A DNA stretch of 45,897 bases from Alphaproteobacteria bacterium (GTDB lineage: Bacteria; Pseudomonadota; Alphaproteobacteria; Micavibrionales; Micavibrionaceae), in assembly GCA_022763065.1 (NCBI GenBank), contig JALEGH010000027.1:1-45897 (forward strand), read 5' to 3'. The position numbers and the translations under genes were made by a program. How positions within the stretch are numbered: the stretch's first letter is position 1; each line of letters opens with the position of its first letter. The notes beneath the pieces are model-generated. The model did no database searches. It was not told the origin of the DNA and worked only from the letters and a program-made list of their open reading frames with translations. Below, one piece after another: positions 25,522 to 33,431 of the stretch.

Positions 25522-26871
25522 ATGCGCTGTGTGATTGCCAGATTATTGGGAGTCGTGTTTATAGGGGGTATGGTCACTCTATGTTACATGCCTAGCCCGG
25601 CTCATGCGCAAATTAATGCCCCTGTCTTGGTAGAGGCCCCCAAACCGCTTGGGGATATCCGTCAGCTCAAACGCGAACCCGACATCGAAACATTTCAAAC
25701 CGTAACGGAGCGTATTCCCGGTCCAAATGAATATAAAACCGTTCCCATCCTTTGGCGAGGCTTTCAAATTTATCCTGTTTTGGACAGCTCCCAGAGTGTG
25801 AACAGCAACATATTTGCAACCAGCCGTGACGCGGAAACAGATACCATCACCTCGCTCAAACCCTCGGTTTTTATCAATAAAAATTTCGGACGGCATCAGG
25901 CCAGCCTGTCTATGGCCGGTGAAGCGCGTAAATATTGGAGCAATGAGGATGAAGATGTTTTTAATTATAATTCCAAATTTGCCGGTGTGATTGAGGCACG
26001 GCGTGAAATCCGCTTTCCGTTTGAAGTGAGCTTCACCTCAGGACATGAGAAAAGAGGGCAAAATCTTTCCGCCAATTTTTCCAAAAAACCAATAGGGTTT
26101 CGCAGTTTTGGTAGCGCACTTGGTATTTCCTATGATCCCAACCGGCTTCATCTGGCGCTTGTAGGACGTTATGGGTCTTTAAGTTTCGATGACGGTACCA
26201 CGCAAAGCGGACAGGATGTCATCCGCCGTGACGGGGACCGCAATGTCACAGCTTTAGAGGCCAGCGCCTCTTATGACATTCTTCCCAATCACCAGCCTTT
26301 TATTGGTTTAACCATAGGTCAAACGGAGTATAAACGCCGTGATTTTGCAGGAAGTAGTTTTAGCGGCGTCAAAAGGGACAGCACCCATTACGACATTAAG
26401 GCCGGATGGAAATTTTCCTATAAGGGGCTTTTGCGCGGTTTCTTAAGTGCCGGCTATGGTGAGCGCAAATATGATGATAACACGCTGGAAAATATTGATG
26501 CGTTGAGCTTGAAAGCCAATATGGACTGGAATATGACCAAAAAGACAACGCTAAATTTGTCTTTATCGCGTTCCATCGCCGAGGATAATCAAATCACACA
26601 AGGTATGATTTTAACGCAAGGACGCCTGAAAGTTGATTATGAAGTTCTCCATAATCTCTTTTATAGCGCCTTCTTGGACCACACTTTGGCCGACTTCCAA
26701 GGTTCCAGCCGCCAAGACGAGCTTTGGGGATTTGGTACCGGCCTTGATTACGGCATTAGTCCGCGCTTCTCTTTATCTGGAGAATATGACTATAGAACCC
26801 GCGACAGCAGCGCTTTGGGCCTCGATTTTGACCGTCACCAATTTATGGTCCGCCTCAAAACCCGTTTTTAG
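25522..26871 (+). CDS. Outer-membrane beta-barrel protein of a polysaccharide export locus
   Basis: Probably an outer-membrane barrel of the type found beside exopolysaccharide genes (beta-barrel porin 2-like). The signal peptide covers about 1-29 (VVFIGGMVTLCYMPSPAHA), with a likely cut before QINAP. The rest (about 420 residues) alternates aromatic and polar residues in strands, such as ASLSMAGEARKYWSNEDE, HLALVGRYGSLSFDDGT and RGFLSAGYGERKYDDNTL. It ends in RHQFMVRLKTRF, a classical C-terminal phenylalanine for barrel assembly. TATAAT occurs at 25446-25451 without a good -35. The Wza-like gene follows after 164 nt. Confidence 0.8.
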   Translation: MRCVIARLLGVVFIGGMVTLCYMPSPAHAQINAPVLVEAPKPLGDIRQLKREPDIETFQTVTERIPGPNEYKTVPILWRGFQIYPVLDSSQSVNSNIFATSRDAETDTITSLKPSVFINKNFGRHQASLSMAGEARKYWSNEDEDVFNYNSKFAGVIEARREIRFPFEVSFTSGHEKRGQNLSANFSKKPIGFRSFGSALGISYDPNRLHLALVGRYGSLSFDDGTTQSGQDVIRRDGDRNVTALEASASYDILPNHQPFIGLTIGQTEYKRRDFAGSSFSGVKRDSTHYDIKAGWKFSYKGLLRGFLSAGYGERKYDDNTLENIDALSLKANMDWNMTKKTTLNLSLSRSIAEDNQITQGMILTQGRLKVDYEVLHNLFYSAFLDHTLADFQGSSRQDELWGFGTGLDYGISPRFSLSGEYDYRTRDSSALGLDFDRHQFMVRLKTRF

Positions 26872-27035
26872 TTTCCCCCCTTAAAGCTTTTCCCTCTGAT
26901 TTCCTTGAGAAATCTTGTGATTTCACCATTGCCCTAAGAGGTTGATTTCCTTTATAATTACGTAAGGCTAGCCGTGATTCGCACGGCTTGGCGCTATGGT
27001 CTGTTCTGACCGCTTTCTGGTCGTTTAATGTCACA

Positions 27036-27752
27036 ATGATGAAAACAAGACATAAAATGCACATTGCTGTTTGGGCCCTGTTTTTATTAATGGGGGGCTT
27101 GCCCGTGTCCGCGTTTAGCGCATCAGAACCGGTAACGCATATTCCGCGTCCACCGCAGATGCCTGTTCAAAGGGATGTAAATATTTCCCCTCCGATGTCA
27201 TCTGTTGCCATGGGAATAGAGCGAGAAACTCTACCACCCATTGACTTAACACCCTCTGCCCCTATGGAACAAAAGAGCGTTTCCAATGATGCTCGCGGTT
27301 ATCGCCTCGGCCCGGATGATAAAATTGATATCAATGTCTTTGGCGAAAAAGACTTGTCCGGCGATTTTAAATTAGGTGGCGACGGTAGTATCTCGATGCC
27401 CTTGATTGGTGTTGTTCTTTTAAACAACCTGACTTTGCGCGAGGCCGAAAACCTTATCGAAGCGAAGTTCAAAGGCGGTTATCTCAAAGACCCCAGCGTG
27501 TCGATTGAGGTACTGGAAAGCAGACCATTTTACATCTTGGGCGAGGTGCGCCGTCCGGGCAGTTACAATTACATTAACGGGATGAGCGCGCTGGAAGCCA
27601 TTGCGATTAGCGGTGGGTTTACCTATCGCGCCAACCGGAAGAAAATTGATATTTTAAGACGAGGGCATGTTCCGACCGAACCGCAACCCTTTACGCCGGA
27701 CACAACCATTCAGGCAGGAGATATCATCTTCGTGCGGGAGAGATTCTTCTAA
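27036..27752 (+). CDS. Polysaccharide export protein (Wza-like, no lipobox)
   Basis: Periplasmic or outer-membrane export component for polysaccharide. The poly-export domain is seen in YRLGPDDKIDINVFGEKDLSGDFKLGGDGSISMPLIG near 85, and one SLBB domain in FYILGEVRRPGSYNYINGMSALEAIAISGGFT near 165. The open frame begins at a TTG (26988), but the ATG at 27036 gives a proper signal peptide (HIAVWALFLLMGGLPVSAF). There is no cysteine at the cut site, so it is not a lipoprotein, and only one SLBB, making it the short ExoF-like kind rather than E. coli Wza. It is 238 residues and its stop touches the GTG of the kinase gene. Confidence 0.9.
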   Translation: MMKTRHKMHIAVWALFLLMGGLPVSAFSASEPVTHIPRPPQMPVQRDVNISPPMSSVAMGIERETLPPIDLTPSAPMEQKSVSNDARGYRLGPDDKIDINVFGEKDLSGDFKLGGDGSISMPLIGVVLLNNLTLREAENLIEAKFKGGYLKDPSVSIEVLESRPFYILGEVRRPGSYNYINGMSALEAIAISGGFTYRANRKKIDILRRGHVPTEPQPFTPDTTIQAGDIIFVRERFF

Positions 27753-30005
27753 GTGCAAAAAACATCAGACAAATCAGCACCACCTCAGGAAACAGATCCC
27801 ATAGATCTGGAGATTGACTTGCGCAATTTCCTGCTGATGCTGTGGCGACGAAAATTATTGATCCTCTCGGTGATGATGATTGTGGTGGCGCTTGTGTTTT
27901 TCTTTGTCAATACGGTGCAACCGCGCTATACGGCCAAGTCACTTGTGCTCATCGAAAGCCGTTATGATCCGGGGCCGGAGCTTCGCGCCCTCATTTCCAA
28001 TATGCGGGTGGATACTACCCTTGTGATCAGTGAAGCGGAGGTGCTGAAATCCCGGGGATTGGCCGCCAAAGTGATTGAACGGCTGGATCTCATGAATGAT
28101 CCTGAATTTAATCCCAAGTTGAAATCAGTGACACGCAAATCTATCTCCGACATTCTTAATCAGCCTGGAGGAATGAGCGCCTCTTCCGGTACACGGGCGA
28201 CGAATTTCAAAACCCTGTCGGTTTATGACACACAAAACGCCGTTATCCGCGATGATACAGGGCTGGTGATTGACCGTTTCTTAAAGCATTTAACGGCACG
28301 CCCCATTCCCGGCTCTTTCGTTTTACAAGTGGAATTTACCTCGAATGACGCCGCTAAATCCGCCCTCATCGCCAATGCAGTCGTTGATATATATATCGAG
28401 CAACGTTTGGAAAAGAAATTTCAGGCCACGCAAAAACTTTCTGGGTGGTTGGATGAACGGCTTGAAGATTTGCGAGAACAACTGCGCGAATCCGAAGCCG
28501 CCGTTGAAAATTTCAGGAGCGATAATAATCTTGTAAGCGGCGCACGAACTGAAGTGACCGTACAACAACTATCTGAGCTCAACTCCCAGCTTGTCATTGC
28601 CCAATCAAAAAAGGCCGAAGCTCAAGCGCGACTGGATCAGGTGCGTGATTGGATTGAAAATCCGGGCTCCATTGCCAGTACATCAGAAGCCAGCAATTCC
28701 CGCATTATCCAAAACTTGAAAATCAAAGAAGCCGATATTCTAAACCAGATTGCCGAAATGTCGGCGCGCTATGGCGACAAGCACCCCACCATGATCAATG
28801 CAAGATCGGAGCTCAAAGACACCCGTAAGAAAATATCGCAAGAATTGGAAAATGTGGTCGAGAAATTAAAAGGGGAGCTCAAAGTTGCCAATGCCCGTGT
28901 GGGTGAGCTGGAAAAATCCATCAATAATGTCGAACAAACGCGCCTGACTGAAAATCAGGCCAATATCGAGCTGCGTGAGCTACGCCGCGAATCCGAATCC
29001 AACCAGATTATTTTTGATACATTCCTAAAAACCTATAAAAAGGCGGATGAGCGGGAAAAGCTTGAAGAGCCTGATGCGCGGGTGATCTCCTATGCCACCA
29101 CGCCGCGTCATGCTTCTTATCCTAATAAGCCGCTTTTCTTGAGCTTATCGGCCATTGCCTCTTTCTTTTTGGGCATTGCGCTTGCCATGTTGCTTGAAAA
29201 GCTCGATAACGCCTATAGAACTTCTAGCCAGATTGAAAAAGAAACCGGCTATCCCTGTTTTGGCGTTATTCCGCGCGCCAAAAAATTACGGCGCAAACAC
29301 CCTGTTGCCGATTTTATTCTAAGCAAACCGTCTTCCAATGTCGCCGAGGCTGTACGGACCTTACGTATGACGCTTAATTTGCGCTCAAAAGCACCGGATC
29401 AAAAAACTAAAATTGTGACCATCACCTCCTCCCTACCCGATGAGGGTAAAACAACCCTGTCTTCATGGCTCGGGCGGACGAGCGCGCGTTCAGGCGAAAA
29501 AGTTTTAATCATTGATTGTGACTTACGCCGTCCCCGTTTACACGAGGCTTTTGGCAAAAAACCGGACGGCACAATTGTTGAATTCTTGACAGGAAAATCT
29601 CCTTTAGAACAAGTAGTCTATAAAGATAAAGCTTCAGGTGCAGATGTTCTTTTCGCCCGCGCGGTGCCAAGCAATGCACTGGACCTCATCAGCAAAGAAC
29701 GTATGAAAAACCTGATTATAGCCAGTCGGGAGCGCTATGATCTCGTCATATTGGACACACCCGCCAGTCTGGCCGTATCGGATGCAAGACTGCTTGCATC
29801 CTTATCGGACCAAACTTTATTTGCCGTATCGTGGGATAGAACACCCAGAGAAGTTGTGAATGCCGGTGTAAAACAGTTTGCGGATTTCGGTTATGAGCGT
29901 TTATCCTTGGTGCTAACGAATGTCGATATCAAGCGACATTCAAAATACGGTTACGGTGACGCCGTTTATTATTATAGCCGTTATAAGAAGCACTATACCG
30001 ATTAG
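27753..30005 (+). CDS. Wzc-like chain-length regulator with tyrosine kinase domain
   Basis: Inner-membrane regulator of polysaccharide chain length and export, with a BY-kinase. Start is GTG at 27753, directly after the TAA of the previous gene. The 750 residues have TM1 near 35-55, a Wzz-type periplasmic part with long coiled coils (about 215-430), TM2 near 460-485, and a cytoplasmic kinase. The kinase shows Walker A LPDEGKTTLS near 557, Walker A' VLIIDCDLRRPR near 580 and Walker B LVILDTPA near 665. The last 20 residues hold seven tyrosines in KYGYGDAVYYYSRYKKHY, the autophosphorylation cluster. No matching phosphatase gene is in the window. Confidence 0.95.
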   Translation: MQKTSDKSAPPQETDPIDLEIDLRNFLLMLWRRKLLILSVMMIVVALVFFFVNTVQPRYTAKSLVLIESRYDPGPELRALISNMRVDTTLVISEAEVLKSRGLAAKVIERLDLMNDPEFNPKLKSVTRKSISDILNQPGGMSASSGTRATNFKTLSVYDTQNAVIRDDTGLVIDRFLKHLTARPIPGSFVLQVEFTSNDAAKSALIANAVVDIYIEQRLEKKFQATQKLSGWLDERLEDLREQLRESEAAVENFRSDNNLVSGARTEVTVQQLSELNSQLVIAQSKKAEAQARLDQVRDWIENPGSIASTSEASNSRIIQNLKIKEADILNQIAEMSARYGDKHPTMINARSELKDTRKKISQELENVVEKLKGELKVANARVGELEKSINNVEQTRLTENQANIELRELRRESESNQIIFDTFLKTYKKADEREKLEEPDARVISYATTPRHASYPNKPLFLSLSAIASFFLGIALAMLLEKLDNAYRTSSQIEKETGYPCFGVIPRAKKLRRKHPVADFILSKPSSNVAEAVRTLRMTLNLRSKAPDQKTKIVTITSSLPDEGKTTLSSWLGRTSARSGEKVLIIDCDLRRPRLHEAFGKKPDGTIVEFLTGKSPLEQVVYKDKASGADVLFARAVPSNALDLISKERMKNLIIASRERYDLVILDTPASLAVSDARLLASLSDQTLFAVSWDRTPREVVNAGVKQFADFGYERLSLVLTNVDIKRHSKYGYGDAVYYYSRYKKHYTD

Positions 30006-30012
30006 GGATTTT

Positions 30013-30423
30013 ATGATCAAAAGTTTGACAACTTATCTTATTATTATTGTGGCAGGAGCGAGCCTCCTGTTAGGATCGACTCTAATGCTTCTCAAACCAT
30101 CCGAGGAGTTAGCGCATCAATATCTCGCTCTAGCGCATAGCTCTCTAGAGCAAACATACCACCGTGCAGACAACCCGGAGGCTTACCTGAACCAAACGCT
30201 TCAAGCTCTAACATTGGCGGCGCAATACCAACCTTATAACGCTGAAATCTGGCAGGCTTTATCTTCTGTTTATTCCCGGATGTATCAAACACACCAAGCC
30301 GAATATACGCAGGAAATAGCTCAAATGCTGGAGGATTTGCCACATACAGCTCCTAAAGACTTAAAGCAAAATATGGTTTCTTTATCTTTTCGTCTTTCCC
30401 CTGCTTCAACGGTTTTACCGTAA
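30013..30423 (+). CDS. Small membrane protein with TPR-like helices
   Basis: Unknown family. The ATG at 30013 follows the kinase stop by 7 nt with AGGG before it. The frame is open further upstream inside the kinase gene, but that part is a shadow. The 136 residues have an N-terminal membrane segment (TTYLIIIVAGASLLLGSTLML, about 5-25). Helical repeats near 35-110 follow, with an LALAAQYQPYNAEIWQALSSVYSRM segment typical of TPR-like pairs, and a proline-ended tail. The probable topology is an anchored periplasmic helical domain. Position behind Wzc suggests an accessory part in glycan polymerisation or export; function is inferred from context only. Confidence 0.7.
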   Translation: MIKSLTTYLIIIVAGASLLLGSTLMLLKPSEELAHQYLALAHSSLEQTYHRADNPEAYLNQTLQALTLAAQYQPYNAEIWQALSSVYSRMYQTHQAEYTQEIAQMLEDLPHTAPKDLKQNMVSLSFRLSPASTVLP

Positions 30424-30426
30424 TAA

Positions 30427-31113
30427 ATGTCCCGCTTTAATGTCTCGCAAGGCACCGCTTCTTCTTTTGAAATAAAAAGCTTTATATTCTACATACTGCT
30501 TTTGGTCGTTAGTATCCCCGCATTATCTATATCGGTGGCGTCTTCACATCTTCTGATAGGAGGGGTCGGAATTTTATGGGGATTGTTTGGCCTGCATCGC
30601 TTTATCCCGCTTACTGCTACTTCTTCGGCCACACCCAAGCGCAGTCAGGGGCAATCTGGCATTTTATCCCTGCCTCTGCGCTTGCTTTACAGATTTTCTG
30701 CACAAGAAGATGCCACACGCCAACTGATCAAAAGGCGCTTTGCCAAAACTGATATGATTTTCATCATTTTTTTGACCTTTTCTTACCTAACATGGAACGT
30801 CTATTGTAGTCTCTCTCCTAATCATTTTTCATCTCTAAGCACTCTATGGTCACAACAAGATTTATTTTTTAGCGCAAACACTCCCTCTCTATTCCATTTA
30901 CAAAATTTCATGATGAGCTTTATTCAGGTTATTATTTTACTCATGGCCGGTGCGAGCGCCGTTTCATTTGTCCATAGCCGTCAGCTTACACATATTTTTC
31001 TAAAACTTGTAACGCCCTTTCTTCTTATTGGGTTTGTGAGTGCTCTGTCTTTTTCTCCTACCGCCGATAAAGTGGTAGGTCTTGATATAGAACTGCTCAA
31101 AGGCATAGGTTAG
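30427..31113 (+). CDS. Polytopic membrane protein, N-terminal part up to an in-frame amber codon
   Basis: Unknown family. 228 residues with about five hydrophobic segments (about 17-35, 40-57, 110-133, 158-178, 190-210). The frame ends at a single TAG (31111-31113) after ELLKGIG and then stays open in the same frame for another 108 codons to 31437. The joined protein would have 336 residues and about seven segments. The start ATG is 3 nt past the previous stop and has no clear ribosome site, which suggests translational coupling. It belongs to the polysaccharide locus, where a flippase or polymerase would be expected, but I see no motif that says which. Confidence 0.7.
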   Translation: MSRFNVSQGTASSFEIKSFIFYILLLVVSIPALSISVASSHLLIGGVGILWGLFGLHRFIPLTATSSATPKRSQGQSGILSLPLRLLYRFSAQEDATRQLIKRRFAKTDMIFIIFLTFSYLTWNVYCSLSPNHFSSLSTLWSQQDLFFSANTPSLFHLQNFMMSFIQVIILLMAGASAVSFVHSRQLTHIFLKLVTPFLLIGFVSALSFSPTADKVVGLDIELLKGIG

Positions 31114-31125
31114 TACTCCCATGAA

Positions 31126-31437
31126 TTGATCGGTCTGCTTCATCCGGACTTCCTTTCTGCTTCGGGAACGTCCTTTGTGATACGCTTTATTCAAAGCGGC
31201 TTTGTGGGAACAGCTTTTCTCTATGCCCTGACATTACCCGTTACATTCATGTTGCTCATACATCTCAAAAATAAAGAACGGGGCAAAATACCCGCCTTGT
31301 TAGGGATCTTTTTTCTTGTCCTTCTTATCGTGCTTGATACAAATTTTATTCAAAATACCCTAATCAAAAGCATAGAATTTTTAAGCATTGTCACTATCAT
31401 GCTATGTTGTGCCCGCGCAGGATATTATAGCAAATAG
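31126..31437 (+). CDS. C-terminal continuation of the amber-interrupted membrane protein
   Basis: This open stretch is in frame with the gene at 30427 and begins right after its TAG. The only start codon near is TTG at 31126, without a ribosome site. Codons 31114-31125 (YSHE) already look like part of the same protein. It has two hydrophobic segments (GFVGTAFLYALTLPVTFMLLI and ALLGIFFLVLLIVLDTNF) that would continue the membrane topology of the first part. The cause may be a nonsense mutation, a sequence error, or readthrough; separate translation is unlikely on present evidence. Confidence 0.55.
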   Translation: MIGLLHPDFLSASGTSFVIRFIQSGFVGTAFLYALTLPVTFMLLIHLKNKERGKIPALLGIFFLVLLIVLDTNFIQNTLIKSIEFLSIVTIMLCCARAGYYSK

Positions 31438-31457
31438 GGCCCATCTTCTATTTGCTG

Positions 31458-31486
31458 TTGACAAAAGAACAAAAATAGAACATTAT
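31458..31486 (+). promoter_or_regulatory. Candidate promoter of a short RNA or leader
   Basis: A perfect TTGACA (31458-31463) is followed at 17-nt spacing by CATTAT (31481-31486), four of six bases of the -10 consensus. A transcript starting near 31493 would run about 70 nt to the terminator at 31537-31563. A hairpin ACCGT-CTTGAAT-ACGGT (31507-31523) lies between them. Confidence 0.4.
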
Positions 31487-31536
31487 AAGGGCATCAACAC
31501 CCCAAAACCGTCTTGAATACGGTCTTCATTAAGACT

Positions 31537-31563
31537 CCCCGTGATTTTCACGGGGATTTTTTT
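31537..31563 (+). terminator. Rho-independent terminator
   Basis: CCCCGTGA-TTT-TCACGGGG stem (31537-31555) followed by ATTTTTTT (31556-31563). It lies upstream of the gene at 31612, 100 nt after the polysaccharide locus, so it either ends the upstream operon, ends a small RNA from 31458, or attenuates the next gene. Confidence 0.85.
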
Positions 31564-31611
31564 ATGGGTTTTTGATTATCCAACTATTGATCAATAAAGG
31601 AGAAAACAGAC

Positions 31612-31953
31612 ATGACAACTTTACTACCAAAAGATGCAGATAATAATACAATACCGGCCCTTCGCCTACGTGATGGGGCAGCACACACCATCAACGTCAC
31701 CGCAACATCTGCGCGTAATAGTACAGCGTTCAGTGATGAGACAAAAGTGATCAGCTTATACGCAACAGACGCGGTTTTTATCGAATGCGGTGATAACACT
31801 GTGAGCGCCACAAGCAGCTCTCACTATTTCCCTGCCGGAGTCTATTACGATATAGCCATTTCAGGGGGCGCAGGCAAAGGAAGCGGAAGCGCCTATATCG
31901 CCGCCATTGCAGCTGGAAGCGATTGCACGCTTTATATTTCTGAAAAGGAATAA
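31612..31953 (+). CDS. Orphan phage-structural-like small protein
   Basis: No firm family. The ATG has AGGAG eight nt upstream. The 113 residues have a strand-rich, glycine/serine/threonine-rich composition: HTINVTATSARNSTAFSDETKVISLYATDAVFIECGDN, then FPAGVYYDIAISGGAGKG and TLYISEKE at the end. This order (a value that may be non-finite, a strand pair, a FPAGV turn and a closing YISE) resembles small phage head or tail accessory proteins, but that is recognition by eye only. It stands alone between two terminators, with no other phage gene in the window. It might be a remnant or a domesticated gene. Confidence 0.6.
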   Translation: MTTLLPKDADNNTIPALRLRDGAAHTINVTATSARNSTAFSDETKVISLYATDAVFIECGDNTVSATSSSHYFPAGVYYDIAISGGAGKGSGSAYIAAIAAGSDCTLYISEKE

Positions 31954-31966
31954 CTTACAGAGCAAT

Positions 31967-31998
31967 AAAAAACCCGGAGTTTCAAACCCCGGGTTTTT
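31967..31998. terminator. Bidirectional rho-independent terminator
   Basis: AAAAAACCCGG (31967-31977) and CCGGGTTTTT (31989-31998) flank an 11-nt loop that has a partial GTTT/AAAC pairing. It lies between the convergent phage-like gene and rplT and can serve both. Confidence 0.85.
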
Positions 31999-32023
31999 AA
32001 AATTTGCGTTTATAAAGCGTAAA

Positions 32024-32389
32024 TTAAGCTGCTTTATCTAAGGCTGTTTGTGCCTGTTTGGCAATCGCGGCAAAGGCCGCCTCATCGCGCGCAGCAATAT
32101 CGGCTAAAACTTTTCTATCAAGCTCAATCCCAGCCAGCTTAATACCGTTCATGAACTTCGAATAAGTCATGCCATTTAAGCGGGCTGCCGCGTTAATGCG
32201 TTGAATCCATAGAGCGCGAAAATTACGCTTCTTTTGCTTACGACCAATATAGGCGTATTGACCGGCCTTCTCAACAGCCTGCACCGCCGTGCGGTAACAG
32301 TTTTTCCGGCGGCCATAATAACCTTTGGCCTTTTTGATAACTTTTTTATGACGGGCGTGTGACGCCTTACCACCTGTAACTCGTGCCAT
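32024..32389 (-). CDS. rplT: 50S ribosomal protein L20
   Basis: L20 binds 23S rRNA early in 50S assembly. The family is clear from [67 protein letters not shown]. The 121 residues are normal length. Its ATG overlaps the rpmI stop by one base (TAATG), so the two are coupled. pheS, often the next gene, is not here; the terminator at 31967 follows instead. Confidence 0.98.
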   Translation of the reverse strand: MARVTGGKASHARHKKVIKKAKGYYGRRKNCYRTAVQAVEKAGQYAYIGRKQKKRNFRALWIQRINAAARLNGMTYSKFMNGIKLAGIELDRKVLADIAARDEAAFAAIAKQAQTALDKAA

Positions 32390-32637
32390 TAGCTTGCTCC
32401 TTCACTTGTCGTTTTACGGGCCTTCTTTGCTTTCTTACGGCCATAAGGCAAGAAATTACGAAGAACAATACGCGCATCGGCATCACTTAACACCATCGTA
32501 CGACGGCTTTTACGCTTCATCGAATTTGGCTTGTTCATCATCATGTGTGAAGTAAAGGCTGATCCTGCTTTGACCTTGCCTTTTTTGGTCACTTTAAAGC
32601 GCTTTTTAGCAGAGCTTTTCGTCTTCATTTTCGGCAT
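32389..32637 (-). CDS. rpmI: 50S ribosomal protein L35
   Basis: L35 is a small basic protein of the 50S subunit. It starts [22 protein letters not shown], with the later block [12 protein letters not shown] and the RNFLPYG segment. At 82 residues it is longer than the usual 64-67, through a lysine-rich C-terminal tail ([15 protein letters not shown]). AAGGAGATGG precedes the ATG. infC, the usual first gene of this operon, is absent; the promoter at 32723 lies directly upstream. Confidence 0.97.
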   Translation of the reverse strand: MPKMKTKSSAKKRFKVTKKGKVKAGSAFTSHMMMNKPNSMKRKSRRTMVLSDADARIVLRNFLPYGRKKAKKARKTTSEGAS

Positions 32638-32722
32638 TTTCCATCTCCTTCATAATATATAAAAGGGTTATTTCATATGCTCGAGGCATGCCAATTCGCC
32701 AGAACATAACTTGTGAACGGGC

Positions 32723-32752
32723 TTTATAGCGCTATAGCAGCCTAAAAATCAA
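32723..32752 (-). promoter_or_regulatory. Candidate sigma-70 promoter for rpmI-rplT
   Basis: On the minus strand, TTGATT (32752-32747), an 18-nt spacer and TATAAA (32728-32723). The leader would be about 80 nt. A perfect 12-bp palindrome TATAGCGCTATA (32725-32736) overlaps the -10 region and might be a control site. Confidence 0.5.
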
Positions 32753-32779
32753 GCTTTATTATATAAAAATATAGTCATT

Positions 32780-32912
32780 CCAATTAAAAATGTTCCATTT
32801 TCAATTGGCCCCCTCAATCGCCGGGGATGCTTCCGGCGCATTTGCGCCGCGCTCGCGGTCGCTCACGTACCATTCCAAATGAATATATCATTCTTATTTG
32901 GAATGGTTATAC
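32780..32912. repeat. Cluster of palindromes in the gpt-rpmI gap
   Basis: Four inverted repeats lie within 135 nt. (1) CCAATTAAAAATG / CATTTTCAATTGG, 12 of 13 pairs, 3-nt loop (32780-32808). (2) CGCCGG / CCGGCG (32819-32838). (3) CGGCGCA-TT-TGCGCCG (32834-32849), exclusive with (2). (4) ACCATTCCAAAT / ATTTGGAATGGT, 12 perfect pairs (32869-32907), extended outward by ACGTA/TACGT. None ends in a T-tract like a terminator. The arrangement looks like a nested mobile palindromic element 12 nt past the gpt stop. Confidence 0.6.
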
Positions 32913-32924
32913 GTAAATTTTGTG

Positions 32925-33425
32925 CTATTTTCTGGCCAAAGGCGTCGCATACTGATTTTCCAGATCCCACGGGAAATGCACCCAAGTATCTTGCGAGAGC
33001 GCCATAATATAGGTGTCTGTTTGTTTTTCACCCTTGGGCTTGGTGTAAATACAGGCATAATGCGCCTTCGGGTAAGCTCCGCGCGCCAGCTCAAAGGTTT
33101 TGCCGCTATCTACCAGATCATCAATAATAAGCCAGCCCTCACCATCATTTTCGACCATGTCAGGTGTTTTGAGCACTTTGGTCTCTGATTGTTCTTTGAC
33201 ATCATAGCTGGAGATACAAAATGTCTCGACAAGTAAAACCTCAAGTTCTCGTGCAATAATGCAAGCAGGCACCATCCCGCCACGGGTGATCGCAATAATA
33301 CCTTTCCATGCACCATTTTCGAGCGGACCTTTGCCCAAAAGTTTCCAAGCCAGCGCTTTGGCATTGCGATGAAGTTCTTCCCACGATACAGGAAAATCTT
33401 TTGAGTAATCTGCAGGATCGGCCAT
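32925..33425 (-). CDS. gpt: Xanthine-guanine phosphoribosyltransferase-like protein
   Basis: Salvages xanthine, guanine and possibly hypoxanthine to the nucleotides with PRPP. The 166 residues have the type I PRTase loop LIIDDLVDSGKT near 99, and IAITRGGMVPACIIAREL near 44. The N-terminal segment VSWEELHRNAKALAWKL and the end TWVHFPWDLE match the E. coli Gpt type. It is followed upstream by two glycosyltransferases on the same strand with an only 6-nt gap, which is not a functional link I know. Confidence 0.93.
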   Translation of the reverse strand: MADPADYSKDFPVSWEELHRNAKALAWKLLGKGPLENGAWKGIIAITRGGMVPACIIARELEVLLVETFCISSYDVKEQSETKVLKTPDMVENDGEGWLIIDDLVDSGKTFELARGAYPKAHYACIYTKPKGEKQTDTYIMALSQDTWVHFPWDLENQYATPLARK

Positions 33426-33431
33426 AATTAT

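Noticed and set aside
29920..30012. Upstream extension of the TPR-like gene
   Set aside because: It overlaps the end of the kinase gene out of frame; the ATG at 30013 has AGGG before it.
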